Shown: positions 37,196 to 45,403 of the stretch, in pieces
Numbering within the stretch: position 1 is the stretch's first letter
Layout: each line of letters opens with the position of its first letter
Source of the DNA: Pseudomonadota bacterium
Lineage (GTDB): Bacteria; Pseudomonadota; Alphaproteobacteria; Rhodospirillales; Magnetospirillaceae
Assembly: GCA_021848545.1 (NCBI GenBank)
Contig: JAJZUL010000007.1
Coordinates: 1 to 64,000, forward strand
Reading direction: 5' to 3'
DNA: 64,000 nt
Notes under the pieces: model-generated
Databases searched by the model: none
Seen by the model: the letters and a program-made list of their open reading frames with translations, nothing else
Told to the model about the DNA's origin: nothing
Made by a program: the position numbers and the translations under genes

Positions 37196-38596
37196 ATGGG
37201 CGAAATGCTGGAAAACCGGACCTGGGACGAAATCAAGGTCGGCGATCGCGCGACCCTGGTCCGGACCTGCCGTTTCGAGGACGTGGAATTGTTCGGCATC
37301 GCCACCGGCGACCTCAATCCCACCCATTACCGCGCCGAGGATGCCCTGCGTCTGGCCAGCCACGACCACATCATGGCCCAGTCCCTGTGGGGCGGCTCGC
37401 TGCTGTCGGCATTGCTGGGCAACGAATTGCCCGGTCCGGGAACGGTTTATAAAACCCAGGATTTCGCCTTTGAACAGCCGGTGGAGGTCGGCGACACGGT
37501 GACCCTGACCGTCACCGTCGTCGAAAAAACGCCGCCCACCGACGTGGTGCTCGAATGCGGCGCGGTCAATCAGCGCGGCGAGAGCGTGTTCAGGGGCCAT
37601 GCCAGGGTGGCCGCGCCCACCGTCAAGGTGACCCAGCCCAAAATCGAATTGCACGAGGCCCGGCTGGCGCGGCGGCATCATGTTTTCGAAGACCTGATTC
37701 GCCGCTGCGCCGACCGCGATCCCATCGCCGTGGCGGTCTGCCATCCTTGCGATCAGGTGTCGCTGGAAGGGGCGGTGGATGCCGCCCGCGCCGGCCTGAT
37801 CGATCCCATCCTGGTGGGGCCGGCCGCGCGTATCCGCGCGGTCGCCGATGAAATCGGTCTCGATATCGGCGCCGCACGCATCGTCGATACCCCCCATTCC
37901 CACCAATCGGCGGAGCGGGCCGTCGAATTGTGCCGCAGCGGCGAGGCCGAGGCGTTGATGAAGGGCTCGCTGCATACCGACGAGATGATGCATGCGGTGG
38001 CCAGCAGCCAGACCGGCCTGCGGACCGGCCGGCGCATCAGTCACGTCTTCATCATGGACGTTCCCAGCTACCCCCGCACCCTGTTGATCACCGACGCGGC
38101 GGTGAACATCTATCCCACGCTCGACGACAAGGTCGATATCCTCCAGAACGCCATCGCGCTGGCCCATGTGCTGGAGATCGCCCAGCCCAAAGTGGCGATC
38201 CTGTCGGCGGTGGAAACGGTGCAGTCGAAAATCACATCGACTCTGGAGGCGGCGGCCTTGTGCAAGATGGCCGATCGTGGCCAGATCACCGGCGCCATCC
38301 TTGACGGTCCGCTCGCCTTCGACAACGCCATCAGCGCCGAGGCGGCCCGGATCAAGAATATCGTGTCCCCCGTGGTGGGCCAGGCCGACATCCTGTTGGT
38401 TCCCGATCTGGAGGCCGGCAACATGCTGGCCAAGCAACTGTCCTATCTGGCCGACGCCGACGCGGCGGGTATCGTGCTCGGCGCCCGGGTTCCCATCGTG
38501 CTGACCAGCCGGGCCGATTCGGCCAAGGCGCGGATGGCGTCCGCCGCCGTGGCCGTGTTGCTGGCCCATGCCCGGCGCAACCGGGCGGCGGACTAG
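37196..38596 (+). CDS. MaoC-phosphate acetyl/butyryltransferase fusion
   Basis: 466 residues. The N-terminal 130 residues form a MaoC-like hotdog domain (GIATGDLNPTHYRAEDA and GGSLLSALLGNELPG), and the C-terminal 300 a phosphotransacetylase (PDIVG-type core; LMKGSLHTDEMMHAV, LITDAAVNIYP, GPLAFDNAIS). Such two-domain proteins occur in alpha- and betaproteobacteria next to ackA, converting acyl-CoA plus phosphate to acyl phosphate. The MaoC half may bind (R)-hydroxyacyl-CoA. AAGGAGAA lies before the ATG. ackA follows after four bases. Confidence 0.92.
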   Translation: MGEMLENRTWDEIKVGDRATLVRTCRFEDVELFGIATGDLNPTHYRAEDALRLASHDHIMAQSLWGGSLLSALLGNELPGPGTVYKTQDFAFEQPVEVGDTVTLTVTVVEKTPPTDVVLECGAVNQRGESVFRGHARVAAPTVKVTQPKIELHEARLARRHHVFEDLIRRCADRDPIAVAVCHPCDQVSLEGAVDAARAGLIDPILVGPAARIRAVADEIGLDIGAARIVDTPHSHQSAERAVELCRSGEAEALMKGSLHTDEMMHAVASSQTGLRTGRRISHVFIMDVPSYPRTLLITDAAVNIYPTLDDKVDILQNAIALAHVLEIAQPKVAILSAVETVQSKITSTLEAAALCKMADRGQITGAILDGPLAFDNAISAEAARIKNIVSPVVGQADILLVPDLEAGNMLAKQLSYLADADAAGIVLGARVPIVLTSRADSAKARMASAAVAVLLAHARRNRAAD

Positions 38597-38600
38597 CGCC

Positions 38601-39797
38601 ATGACCGACGCGATCCTTGTCATCAATGCCGGATCGTCCTCAATCAAATTCTCGCTGTATCTGGGAACGGATGGTGGAAGGCCTGTGCTGAACAGCCATG
38701 GTCAGGTCGAAGGCATCCACGTGTCACCCCATTTCGCCGCCACCGATCCCGACGGCCGGGTGCTGGCGGAACGGCGCTGGTCCGACCCCGGCCTGTCCCA
38801 CGAGACTCTGCTCACCCACCTGATCGATTGGATCGAGACGCATACCGGCGGCGCGGTATTGCGGGCCGCCGGCCATCGGGTGGTTCATGGCGGGGCCCGT
38901 CACGCGGCGCCGGTGGTGGTGGATGAATTCTTGTTGGCCGAATTGGAGACGCTGGTGCCGTTGGCGCCGTTGCATCAGCCCCATAATCTGGCGCCCATCC
39001 GGGCGCTACGTCGCCTGCATCCTGGTCTGTTGCAGGTGGCCTGTTTCGACACCGCCTTTCACCGCAGCAATCCCGCTGTGGCCCAACATTTCGCCATTCC
39101 CCGGGCGCTGACCGAAGAGGGGGTTCGACGCTACGGCTTTCACGGCCTATCCTACGAGTATGTCGGGCGGCGTTTGTCCGAGATCGCGCCGGCCGTATCC
39201 GCCGGGCGGGTGGTGGTCGCCCATCTGGGGTCGGGGGCGTCCATGTGCGCCATGGCGGGCGGGCGGTCCATCACGTCGACCATGGGGTTCACCGCGCTGG
39301 ACGGCGTGCCCATGGGGACCAGGCCCGGCGCCATCGATCCCGGCGTGATCCTTTATCTGATGCGCGAAAAGGGCATGGGGGCAGACGCCATCGAGACCCT
39401 GTTGTACAAGCAATCCGGTCTGCTGGGCGTCTCCGGGATCAGCAACGACATGCGGGTGCTTCTGGACAGTTCGGATTCCCGGGCGGCCGAGACGGTCGAT
39501 CTGTTCGTTTATCGGGTCTGTCGGGAATTGGGGTCGCTGGCCGCCGCGTTGGCGGGGCTGGACGCCCTGGTGTTCACCGCCGGCATCGGCGAGCACGCGC
39601 CGGAAATCCGGCGGCGGATCTGCGAGCGTTCGGGCTGGCTGGGTATCCATATCGACGGGCGGGCCAATACGCGCAAGGCCCAGGTGATTTCCACTTTGGA
39701 TTCGGCGGTCCCGGTCTTCGTCATTCCCACCGACGAGGAAATGATGATCGCCGAACATACTCTTGATGTGATCAGGCGGGGCGCGGCCGGCGCTTGA
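38601..39797 (+). CDS. ackA: Acetate kinase
   Basis: 398 residues. N-terminal INAGSSSIKFSLY, GHRVVHGGARH, the active-site Asp region DTAFHR, and the ATP-binding GSGASMCAMAGGRSITSTMG and TAGIGEHAPEIRRR are all family motifs. It makes ATP plus acetate from acetyl phosphate and ADP (or the reverse). It is the second gene of the phosphotransacetylase-ackA operon. Full length. Confidence 0.95.
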   Translation: MTDAILVINAGSSSIKFSLYLGTDGGRPVLNSHGQVEGIHVSPHFAATDPDGRVLAERRWSDPGLSHETLLTHLIDWIETHTGGAVLRAAGHRVVHGGARHAAPVVVDEFLLAELETLVPLAPLHQPHNLAPIRALRRLHPGLLQVACFDTAFHRSNPAVAQHFAIPRALTEEGVRRYGFHGLSYEYVGRRLSEIAPAVSAGRVVVAHLGSGASMCAMAGGRSITSTMGFTALDGVPMGTRPGAIDPGVILYLMREKGMGADAIETLLYKQSGLLGVSGISNDMRVLLDSSDSRAAETVDLFVYRVCRELGSLAAALAGLDALVFTAGIGEHAPEIRRRICERSGWLGIHIDGRANTRKAQVISTLDSAVPVFVIPTDEEMMIAEHTLDVIRRGAAGA

Positions 39798-39837
39798 GTG
39801 GCGATCGGGACGGGTGTAAGAGGGCAGCGCCCCTTAA

Positions 39838-40122
39838 ATGCTTCGTGATCCGCTCATGCGCCCCTTTCTTGCCATTTCCTGTCGCGCCGCTCTGGCGGCT
39901 CTGCCGTTGCTGTTGACCGGGTGCGGCGTTCCCGGCGCCATCGCCCAAGGCGTCAAAAGCGTCGAGAACAGCCATACCGGCCAGCCGCCGACGCCCGCCG
40001 CGCCCGAACCGCCAAAACCCGTCCGGAAATCCCATGGCGACGCGCCGCCGCCGGCCGTTGCCGCACCGCCGCCGGCAGTGGTCTCGGCGCAGCCTCTGGC
40101 GCCGCCCTCCCCGGGGCAATGA
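39838..40122 (+). CDS. Small proline-rich lipoprotein
   Basis: 94 residues. A signal peptide leads to the lipobox LLLTGC (Cys about residue 29), and the rest is rich in Pro and Ala (PPPAVAAPPPAV). It follows ackA by about 40 bases and precedes the tandem repeat. No function can be named. The Pro-rich tail may span the periplasm. Confidence 0.65.
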   Translation: MLRDPLMRPFLAISCRAALAALPLLLTGCGVPGAIAQGVKSVENSHTGQPPTPAAPEPPKPVRKSHGDAPPPAVAAPPPAVVSAQPLAPPSPGQ

Positions 40123-40147
40123 GCGTCGGTCAGGTCTGCGATTTAGA

Positions 40148-40376
40148 GCGACGCGCCTGAAATCTGAAACGTCTGGTTCAATCTTGGACGCGTCGCTCCA
40201 GCGAGCATTGAGCGAGCGGCCAAGCGCGCGGACGCGCGCGCCCGGCGAGGGCTAAATATAGCGACGCGCCTGAAATCTGAAACGTCTGGTTCAATCTTGG
40301 ACGCGTCGCTCCAGCGAGCATTGAGCGAGCGGCCAAGCGCGCGGACGCGCGCGCTTAGGCAGAGGGCTAAATATAA
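40148..40376. repeat. Tandem duplication of a 113-bp unit
   Basis: A unit of 113 bp at 40148-40260 is repeated at 40261-40376. Each begins GCGACGCGCCTGAAATCTGA and contains an inverted repeat GCGACGCG / CGCGTCGC around a short AT-richer core, then a GC-rich stretch of CGCG runs. The two units differ only in the last 25 bases. It lies between the lipoprotein and the cNMP-domain gene. It may form hairpins in RNA; no coding function is apparent. Confidence 0.9.
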
Positions 40377-40382
40377 AGCGTT

Positions 40383-40417
40383 TAGACCGTGATGCAGATT
40401 TTCTGCGTCACGGTCTA
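40383..40417 (-). terminator. 16-bp hairpin at the end of the cNMP-domain gene
   Basis: TAGACCGTGATGCAGA (40383-40398) pairs with TCTGCGTCACGGTCTA (40402-40417) with one mismatch and a three-base loop. The stop codon of the minus-strand gene (40408-40410) is inside the hairpin. It may work for both directions. Confidence 0.75.
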
Positions 40418-41064
40418 TATTGGCGCCGGGAATCCGAACGGATCACCTGATCGATGCCGATGCCGTGGTGGTCTTCGGGATCGATCAGGATGTCGGTGCG
40501 CCGGTCTGAAAGACCCTGCGCCTGACGGATCAATTCCGCCAAAGCCTCGTCCATCCGGTTCAGGATGTCCAAAACCGACTGGGCCGCGTCGTGCCGTTCG
40601 GAACGCTGGGCAAATCGGCGGAGATTGGCAAAACAGGAGCTTATCAGCAACGTGTGATCGTGCAGCGAGCGCGGCCGACGCAAAAACAGGCGGTGGGCGT
40701 CGGCGATATTCTGGGCGAACAGCCGTATCAGAGCCGCCACGAAATGGTCGTTCCGCTCGATCCGTCGGCGAAACGCCGCGGCGGGCAGGACGGCGACGGT
40801 GCAATCCTCGACGGCAATGGCGGACGCCAACCGGTTCCTGTCCCCCAGAACGCCCATTTCTCCAAAGATATCGCCCGGATGAAGATGTGTGAGATCACAG
40901 TCCCGGCCATTGGCGCGTTGACGAAGAACCACTTGTCCCGTCAGCAATAGATAGATGTCGTCGCCGGTATCGCCCTGGGTGAAAATCGGTTTGCCCTTGG
41001 AAAACGATACGGTCACCGCACCGTTATCGCTGTTCCCGCAATGATCCGCCGTATTGTCTGCCAC
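40408..41064 (-). CDS. Cyclic-nucleotide-binding-domain protein without DNA-binding domain
   Basis: 218 residues. The N-terminal 120 residues form a cNMP-binding jelly roll (GDTGDDIYLLLTGQVVL; HPGDIFGEMGVLGDRNR; a phosphate-binding-cassette Arg is in this region). The C-terminal 90 residues are helical and lack the winged helix of Crp/Fnr proteins. It may be a stand-alone sensor or an effector of an unknown partner. Length is shorter than a Crp regulator. It is divergent from the 111-residue gene. Confidence 0.82.
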   Translation of the reverse strand: MADNTADHCGNSDNGAVTVSFSKGKPIFTQGDTGDDIYLLLTGQVVLRQRANGRDCDLTHLHPGDIFGEMGVLGDRNRLASAIAVEDCTVAVLPAAAFRRRIERNDHFVAALIRLFAQNIADAHRLFLRRPRSLHDHTLLISSCFANLRRFAQRSERHDAAQSVLDILNRMDEALAELIRQAQGLSDRRTDILIDPEDHHGIGIDQVIRSDSRRQYRP

Positions 41065-41500
41065 GGCTGTATGCCCCAGTCTTTATGATTTGATCTCCGC
41101 CATTGGCAGGAGGAAAAAAGGAACGATATGGATCGTGAGCAAGGTGAAAATTTTTGGCAAGTAGATTGATGGGCATACCGTTTCCATAGTCGCTTTTTTC
41201 ATTATGAGCATAGCCTTTTGCCATATTTCGCAATTAATTATGGAATCGCTCCATGTGTGAACGGATGTGCGGTGTGGAGTTTTGAACGGTACTGTTTAGT
41301 ACACTTGAACTGACGTGTGATTTGGTCGAATCGATGGGTGATCTGACTGGGTTGTTGATTTTTCCCATAAATCACTAAGCTAACATGTTATTCAGACGTC
41401 GGGGCGGCGCATGAGCGCGCCTCTCCAATGTCATCGCGTTCCAGGCGAAGAGAGACTACATATCAGAAGAATCGTGACGACATCGGACCGGAGGTGACCG
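41065..41500. other. AT-rich divergent region
   Basis: 436 bases between the divergent cNMP-domain gene and the 111-residue gene. Bases 41070-41400 are AT-rich relative to the genome and should carry promoters for both. An imperfect palindrome GGTACTGTTTAGTAC lies around 41288-41302. I see no RNA gene. A 69-codon open frame on the minus strand inside it lacks support. Confidence 0.5.
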
Positions 41501-41836
41501 ATGGATGAGGCCGGGGATAATCGGCGGGACGACGAGGTTCTGGGCGCGCGCTTGCGCGAAGCGAGTGGCTCCGATGACGATCTCGACCGGGCCGTCGCCG
41601 TGTCGTTCGCCGTTTCCGATGGCGATTACACCGCTTCGACGGAGCGGGCGCGCGACCTGGTGGCCAAGGCGTTGCCGGACTGGCGGTTGCATGTGGGCTT
41701 CAATGCCAGCGGCGTCATGCCCTATGCCGCTTTGTCCCGTGACGGTCGGCATGTGGAAGCCGCGGCGCCGACCCTGCCTTTGGCCATTCTGCGGGCGGCA
41801 TGGTCGGCGCGATTCGAGAACGGCAACGAGGGTTAG
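41501..41836 (+). CDS. Small soluble protein of unknown function (111 residues)
   Basis: 111 residues, acidic N-terminus, with a globular part ending PTLPLAILRAAWSARFENGNEG. A strong GGAGG site is present six bases before the ATG. I recognise no named family; the VAKALPDWRLHVGF to ILRAAW segment resembles small phage-related proteins of about 100 residues. Its TAG stop codon is the first three bases of the MITE-like repeat. Confidence 0.7.
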   Translation: MDEAGDNRRDDEVLGARLREASGSDDDLDRAVAVSFAVSDGDYTASTERARDLVAKALPDWRLHVGFNASGVMPYAALSRDGRHVEAAAPTLPLAILRAAWSARFENGNEG

Positions 41837-41998
41837 CCCGATCTATTCATGGGGCCGCGAGGTGATGGCGCCGGGATTTGATTTGGATGGGATTTTTCGC
41901 GGACGCCGCCAATACTCCAGTATTGGCAAGGCCGCAAAAAGCCCAGGCGGATCAAAGACCAAGCCAGCGCCCGCCGGAACCGTGAATAGATCGGGTTA
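41834..41998 (+). repeat. Palindromic MITE-like repeat, complete copy 2
   Basis: 165 bp with terminal inverted repeats TAGCCCGATCTATTCATGG and (reverse complement of right end) TAACCCGATCTATTCACGG. The whole element folds as one long imperfect hairpin with its apex at 41909-41926 (CCAATACTCCAGTATTGG). Compared with copy 1 the apex differs but the pairing is kept. Its two ends contain the stop codons of the gene on each side, the 111-residue gene and pncC. There is no open reading frame. Confidence 0.9.
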
Positions 41999-42493
41999 GG
42001 ACCGGGTCGCCGCCAGTACAAGATCGAAGGCCGCCGCGACCGCCTGGTGGCGCACCTGGTCACGGTTGCCGGCGAAGACCTGCCGTAATTGGGCGGTGGG
42101 CCGGCCGGTGGCGGCGCAGGCGAAATGAACCAGCCCCACCGGCTTTTCGGAACTGCCGCCGCCGGGGCCGGCGATGCCGGTGATGGCGACCGCGACCTGG
42201 GCCGGCGACCGGGCCAGGGCGCCTTCCGCCATGGCCTTCGCCACCTCGGCGCTGACGGCGCCGTATTCGGCGATCAGGGCCGGCGGTACGCCCAGCAGAT
42301 CGGTTTTGGCGGCGTTGGCATAGGTGACGAAACCGCGCTCCACCACGTCCGACGATCCGGCGATCGCGGTCAAGCCGGCCATGGCGAGGCCGCCGGTGCA
42401 GGATTCGGCCGTTGTCAGCATCCATCCCCGCTTGCGGCAGGCATCGAGCAGGGCGGCGGCCTTGGCCGTGAGATCGGGGGCGAGGTCGGTCAT
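41996..42493 (-). CDS. pncC: Nicotinamide-nucleotide amidase PncC (CinA C-terminal type)
   Basis: 165 residues. TAESCTGGLAMAGLTAIAGSS, GFVTYANAAKTDLLGV, VAVAITGIAGPGGGSSEKPVG are hallmark motifs. PncC hydrolyses nicotinamide mononucleotide to nicotinate mononucleotide. It lacks the N-terminal CinA domain, as usual in alphaproteobacteria. The ATG overlaps the pgpA stop (ATGA at 42490-42493). The last codons and stop come from the repeat end. Confidence 0.93.
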   Translation of the reverse strand: MTDLAPDLTAKAAALLDACRKRGWMLTTAESCTGGLAMAGLTAIAGSSDVVERGFVTYANAAKTDLLGVPPALIAEYGAVSAEVAKAMAEGALARSPAQVAVAITGIAGPGGGSSEKPVGLVHFACAATGRPTAQLRQVFAGNRDQVRHQAVAAAFDLVLAATRS

Positions 42494-42963
42494 CGCCAAT
42501 AGGCTAACGCGGAAACGATGGCGCCGGCCAGAAGCCCGGCGAAAATATCGTCCAGCATGATCCCCAACCCCCCGCCGACCGCGCGGTCGGCCCATCCGAT
42601 CGGCCAGGGTTTCTTGATGTCGAACAGACGGAACAGGACGAAGGCGGTCACATAAAGCACCGGATCGGGAGGCAGGGCCGCCACCGCCAGCCATTGGCCC
42701 GCGACTTCGTCGATCACCACTTCGCCGGGATCGTTCACGGCGCTTCTGCCGGCATAGACCGCCGCCGCCCACCAGCCGATCAGGGTGACCGCGATCACCC
42801 CCATCGCCAGCATGGCAGGGCCGCCATACAGGACCATCGCCCAGGCGAAGGGCAGGGCGGCAAGCGATCCCCAGGTTCCCGGCGCACGGGGAAGCAGACC
42901 GATGCCGAACCAGGTGGATAGGATGAAGGCGGGATGCCAGACGGGCGGGTCGCGACGGGTCAG
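42490..42963 (-). CDS. pgpA: Phosphatidylglycerophosphatase A PgpA, probable CTG start
   Basis: 157 residues if it starts at the CTG of 42961-42963. The conserved segments HPAFILSTWFGIGLLPRA, APGTWGSLAALP, VIDEVAGQWLAV, FRLFDIKKPWPI and LDDIFAGLLAG require this longer frame. The frame is closed by a TGA about 12 codons further upstream, and no ATG, GTG or TTG lies between it and the conserved start. The first ATG (42837) would remove the N-terminal motif APGTWGS, which is catalytically important. GAGGAG lies eight bases before the CTG, and CTGA overlaps the stop of the upstream gene. It dephosphorylates phosphatidylglycerophosphate in the inner membrane. Confidence 0.88.
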   Translation of the reverse strand: MTRRDPPVWHPAFILSTWFGIGLLPRAPGTWGSLAALPFAWAMVLYGGPAMLAMGVIAVTLIGWWAAAVYAGRSAVNDPGEVVIDEVAGQWLAVAALPPDPVLYVTAFVLFRLFDIKKPWPIGWADRAVGGGLGIMLDDIFAGLLAGAIVSALAYWR

Positions 42964-43547
42964 CGGAAACGCTCCTCGGTCCAGGGGTCGCCATGGTCAT
43001 GATAACCGCGCAACTCCCAATAGCCCGGCGCGTCCTGTTCCATCAAGGTGATCGCGCGCAGCCATTTGGCGCTTTTCCACAGATACAGCTTCGGGATCAC
43101 CATCCGCACCGGGCCGCCATGGTCGCGCGACAGCGGCGTGCCGTCCCAGCTGTGGGCCAGCAGCACGTCTTCATCGTCGAAACGGACCAGGGGGACGTTG
43201 GTGGTGTAGCCGTCATAGCTGCCGAGCATGACGGCGCGGGCGGTCGCGCGCGGGCGGACCAGGGACAGAAGGTGACGGGCGGAGACGCCGGCCCAGTGAT
43301 TGTCATAGCGCGACCAGGTGGTGACGCAATGAATGTCGCTGATGGTTTCGATCTGGGGCTGGGCCATGAAATCGGCCCAATTCCAGGTCAGAGGGGTCTC
43401 GACCGCGCCGCCCACCGTGAGCGACCAGTCGGCTGGCGCGATGTTGGGTTTGATGCCGAGATCGAGGATGGGGAACTTGGTTGTCAGACGCTGGCCCGGA
43501 GGCAGGCGGGAAGAGTTCTTCTTGTCGGAAGCTGCGTCGTCGGCCAT
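42960..43547 (-). CDS. Sulfite-oxidase-like molybdopterin oxidoreductase
   Basis: 195 residues. The Moco-binding Cys lies in SDIHCVTTWSRYDNHWAGV, and later motifs GSYDGYTTNVP, LLAHSWDGTPLSRDHGGP and KWLRAITL are typical of the soluble sulfite-oxidase-like oxidoreductases. It lacks a signal peptide, unlike MsrP, so it is probably cytoplasmic. The substrate is unknown. AGGAGGG lies before the ATG. It uses Moco made by the enzymes in the first 6 kb. It overlaps the CTG start of pgpA. Confidence 0.88.
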   Translation of the reverse strand: MADDAASDKKNSSRLPPGQRLTTKFPILDLGIKPNIAPADWSLTVGGAVETPLTWNWADFMAQPQIETISDIHCVTTWSRYDNHWAGVSARHLLSLVRPRATARAVMLGSYDGYTTNVPLVRFDDEDVLLAHSWDGTPLSRDHGGPVRMVIPKLYLWKSAKWLRAITLMEQDAPGYWELRGYHDHGDPWTEERFR

Positions 43548-43561
43548 CGCGCCCTCCTTTC

Positions 43562-44020
43562 CTATCCCTTCTCGCGCATCACCCGCGCTTTTTCCCGGTT
43601 CCAGTCGCGTTTCTTCTCGGCTTCGCGGCGGTCGTGATGTTTCTTGCCGCGGGCCAGGCCCAGGGCGACCTTGGCGATGCCGCGGTCGGTGAAGTGAATG
43701 TCGAGCGGCACCAAGGTCATGCCGTCCTTGGCGATCGCCCCCAGAAGCTTGCGGGCTTCGCGCGTGTGCAGCAGCAGCTTGCGCGGGCGGCGCGTCTCAT
43801 GCGGGAAGGGCATGCGAGACTGGTATTCAGGGATATAGGCATTGAACAGCCAAATCTCATCCCCCGAAGGTCCGGCATAGGCTTCCGATATGTTGCCTTT
43901 GCCGGCGCGCAGCGATTTGACCTCGGTTCCCATCAGCATGATGCCGGCCTCCACCGTGTCGACGATGAAATAATCGTGGCGGGCCTTGCGGTTCTGGGCG
44001 GCGATATGAGGTGGGGGCAA
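43562..44020 (-). CDS. smpB: SsrA-binding protein SmpB (TTG start)
   Basis: 152 residues. [38 protein letters not shown] and the basic C-terminal [23 protein letters not shown] are characteristic. SmpB binds tmRNA and brings it to stalled ribosomes. The best start is TTG at 44018-44020 (TTG-CCC-CCA-CCT); no ATG or GTG in frame precedes AAQNRKARH closely. Start certainty is moderate. tmRNA itself is not in this window. dapA is just upstream on the same strand. Confidence 0.92.
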   Translation of the reverse strand: MPPPHIAAQNRKARHDYFIVDTVEAGIMLMGTEVKSLRAGKGNISEAYAGPSGDEIWLFNAYIPEYQSRMPFPHETRRPRKLLLHTREARKLLGAIAKDGMTLVPLDIHFTDRGIAKVALGLARGKKHHDRREAEKKRDWNREKARVMREKG

Positions 44021-44038
44021 TGGCCGGTTTTCCGATGG

Positions 44039-44938
44039 TCAGATCAGGTTCAGCCCGGCCATCGCCGCCCGAACGCGGGCGCGGGCGGTTTCGGTGACCG
44101 CCACCAGCGGCAGACGCAGATCCTCGGCGCCCTTGCCCAGCAGCGAGACGCCGTATTTGGCCGGCGCGGGATTGGGTTCGCAGAACATGGCGTCGTGCAG
44201 CGGCGCCAGCCGGTCGCGGATGGCGAAACAGGTGGCGAGATCGCCCGACGCCCAGGATTCGTGCAATTGAGCGCACAAGCGCGGCGCCACGTTCGAGGTG
44301 ACCGAAATGCAGCCGACGCCGCCCTGGGCCAGAAAGGCGGTTACGGTGGCGTCCTCGCCGGACAATTGGCAGAAGTCGGGTCCCACGGCATTGCGCAGCC
44401 GCAAGGGGCGGGCCAGATCGGCGGTGGCATCCTTGACGCCGATGATGGCGGGGATGGCGGCCAGCCGCGCCATGGTCTCGACGGAGATGTCGACCACGCT
44501 GCGGCCCGGAATATTATAGACCACGATCGGGATGTCCACGGCGCGGGCGATGGCCTCGAAATGGCGGAACAGCCCTTCCTGGCTCGGCTTGTTGTAATAG
44601 GGGGCCACCACCAGCGCCGCGTCGGCGCCGGCCTGGGCGGCATGGCGGGTCAGCGCGATGGCCTCTTCGGTCGAATTGGAGCCGGTGCCGGCCACCACCG
44701 GTATCCGGCCGTTGGCCACTTCGATGCACAATTCGATGACGCGACGGTGCTCGGTATGGGACAGGGTCGCCGATTCGCCGGTCGTTCCGCAGGGAACGAC
44801 GCCATGCGTGCCTTCGGCGATCTGCCAGTCGACGAATGACTGGAACGCGCTTTCATCGACTTTGCCGTCGCGAAAGGGGGTGATAAGGGCGGTAAGCGAT
44901 CCCTTCAACATGTGAGGCATTCCGGGGCTGATGTCCAT
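44039..44938 (-). CDS. dapA: 4-hydroxy-tetrahydrodipicolinate synthase
   Basis: 299 residues. [34 protein letters not shown] with the catalytic Tyr in VVYNIPGR and the Schiff-base Lys in [11 protein letters not shown] identify it. It condenses pyruvate and aspartate semialdehyde in lysine synthesis. Several in-frame ATGs near the start are possible (44938, 44920, 44911). It shares the strand with smpB, and its upstream side is the repeat-rich rpsB leader region. Confidence 0.94.
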   Translation of the reverse strand: MDISPGMPHMLKGSLTALITPFRDGKVDESAFQSFVDWQIAEGTHGVVPCGTTGESATLSHTEHRRVIELCIEVANGRIPVVAGTGSNSTEEAIALTRHAAQAGADAALVVAPYYNKPSQEGLFRHFEAIARAVDIPIVVYNIPGRSVVDISVETMARLAAIPAIIGVKDATADLARPLRLRNAVGPDFCQLSGEDATVTAFLAQGGVGCISVTSNVAPRLCAQLHESWASGDLATCFAIRDRLAPLHDAMFCEPNPAPAKYGVSLLGKGAEDLRLPLVAVTETARARVRAAMAGLNLI

Positions 44939-45003
44939 CGCGTGGAAATCGCGGACAATACGCGCAACGGGTGGGAAAACGCAACGGCCCTGCCGCCCCT
45001 CCC

Positions 45004-45227
45004 CAGGGGAATCGGGTGAACCCGCTTCCCCTGCATTATGTATATTTCCCTCAGCGCCGGGCGGTCGCCTCCGCTCCCTGGGCTATCCTCGCTTGCGCTC
45101 CGAGGCCCCAGTGGGGCCTCTCCGCACGCTGCGGCGGCCTCAACGGCCTAGTCGCTCCGCTCCAACGCGCTTCACCCGATTACCCTGCGCCCCTCCACAG
45201 GGGAATCTGGTTCACCCGATTCCCCTG
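45004..45227. repeat. Pair of 30-bp palindromes flanking a GC-rich segment upstream of rpsB
   Basis: Two near-perfect 30-bp palindromes at 45004-45033 and 45198-45227, each beginning CAGGGGAATC and ending TTCCCCTG, are preceded by similar GCCCCTCC runs. A partial unit (TTCACCCGATTACCCTGC) lies at 45170-45188. The region between contains CGxCTCCGCT-type short repeats. It looks like a REP-like or MITE-like unit in the dapA-rpsB divergent space (44939-45403). Confidence 0.8.
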
Positions 45228-45403
45228 GCCGGCGTATCCAGAACCCTTGCCAAAAACGCCCCGAAAGGGTATGAACCCGCCACCAAACCGCACGCGGGTT
45301 CGCGGCGGCGCGTCTTGACGCGACCGTCGCTCCGGTGTCGCTCCTGGATCGGAGCGATCACAGACCCGCGGAGGCTCAACCGGAGAAACAAAAGGAAACT
45401 CCC
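45228..45403 (+). other. rpsB leader region
   Basis: 176 bases before rpsB. A small hairpin CGCGTC-TT-GACGCG (45310-45323) and another CGCTCC-TGGAT-CGGAGCG (45339-45356) are present just before the ribosome site. They could act in autoregulation by S2, which is known in other bacteria, but I cannot establish this here. Confidence 0.45.

Noticed and set aside
40148-40376. The repeated units as a CRISPR array
   Set aside because: The unit is 113 bp, repeated directly without unique spacers, and no cas gene is present.
41024-41233. A 69-codon frame on the minus strand in the AT-rich divergent region
   Set aside because: No ribosome site, overlaps the start of the cNMP-domain gene and shows no conserved pattern.
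42490-42837. pgpA starting at the internal ATG
   Set aside because: It would remove the conserved N-terminal third including APGTWGS.
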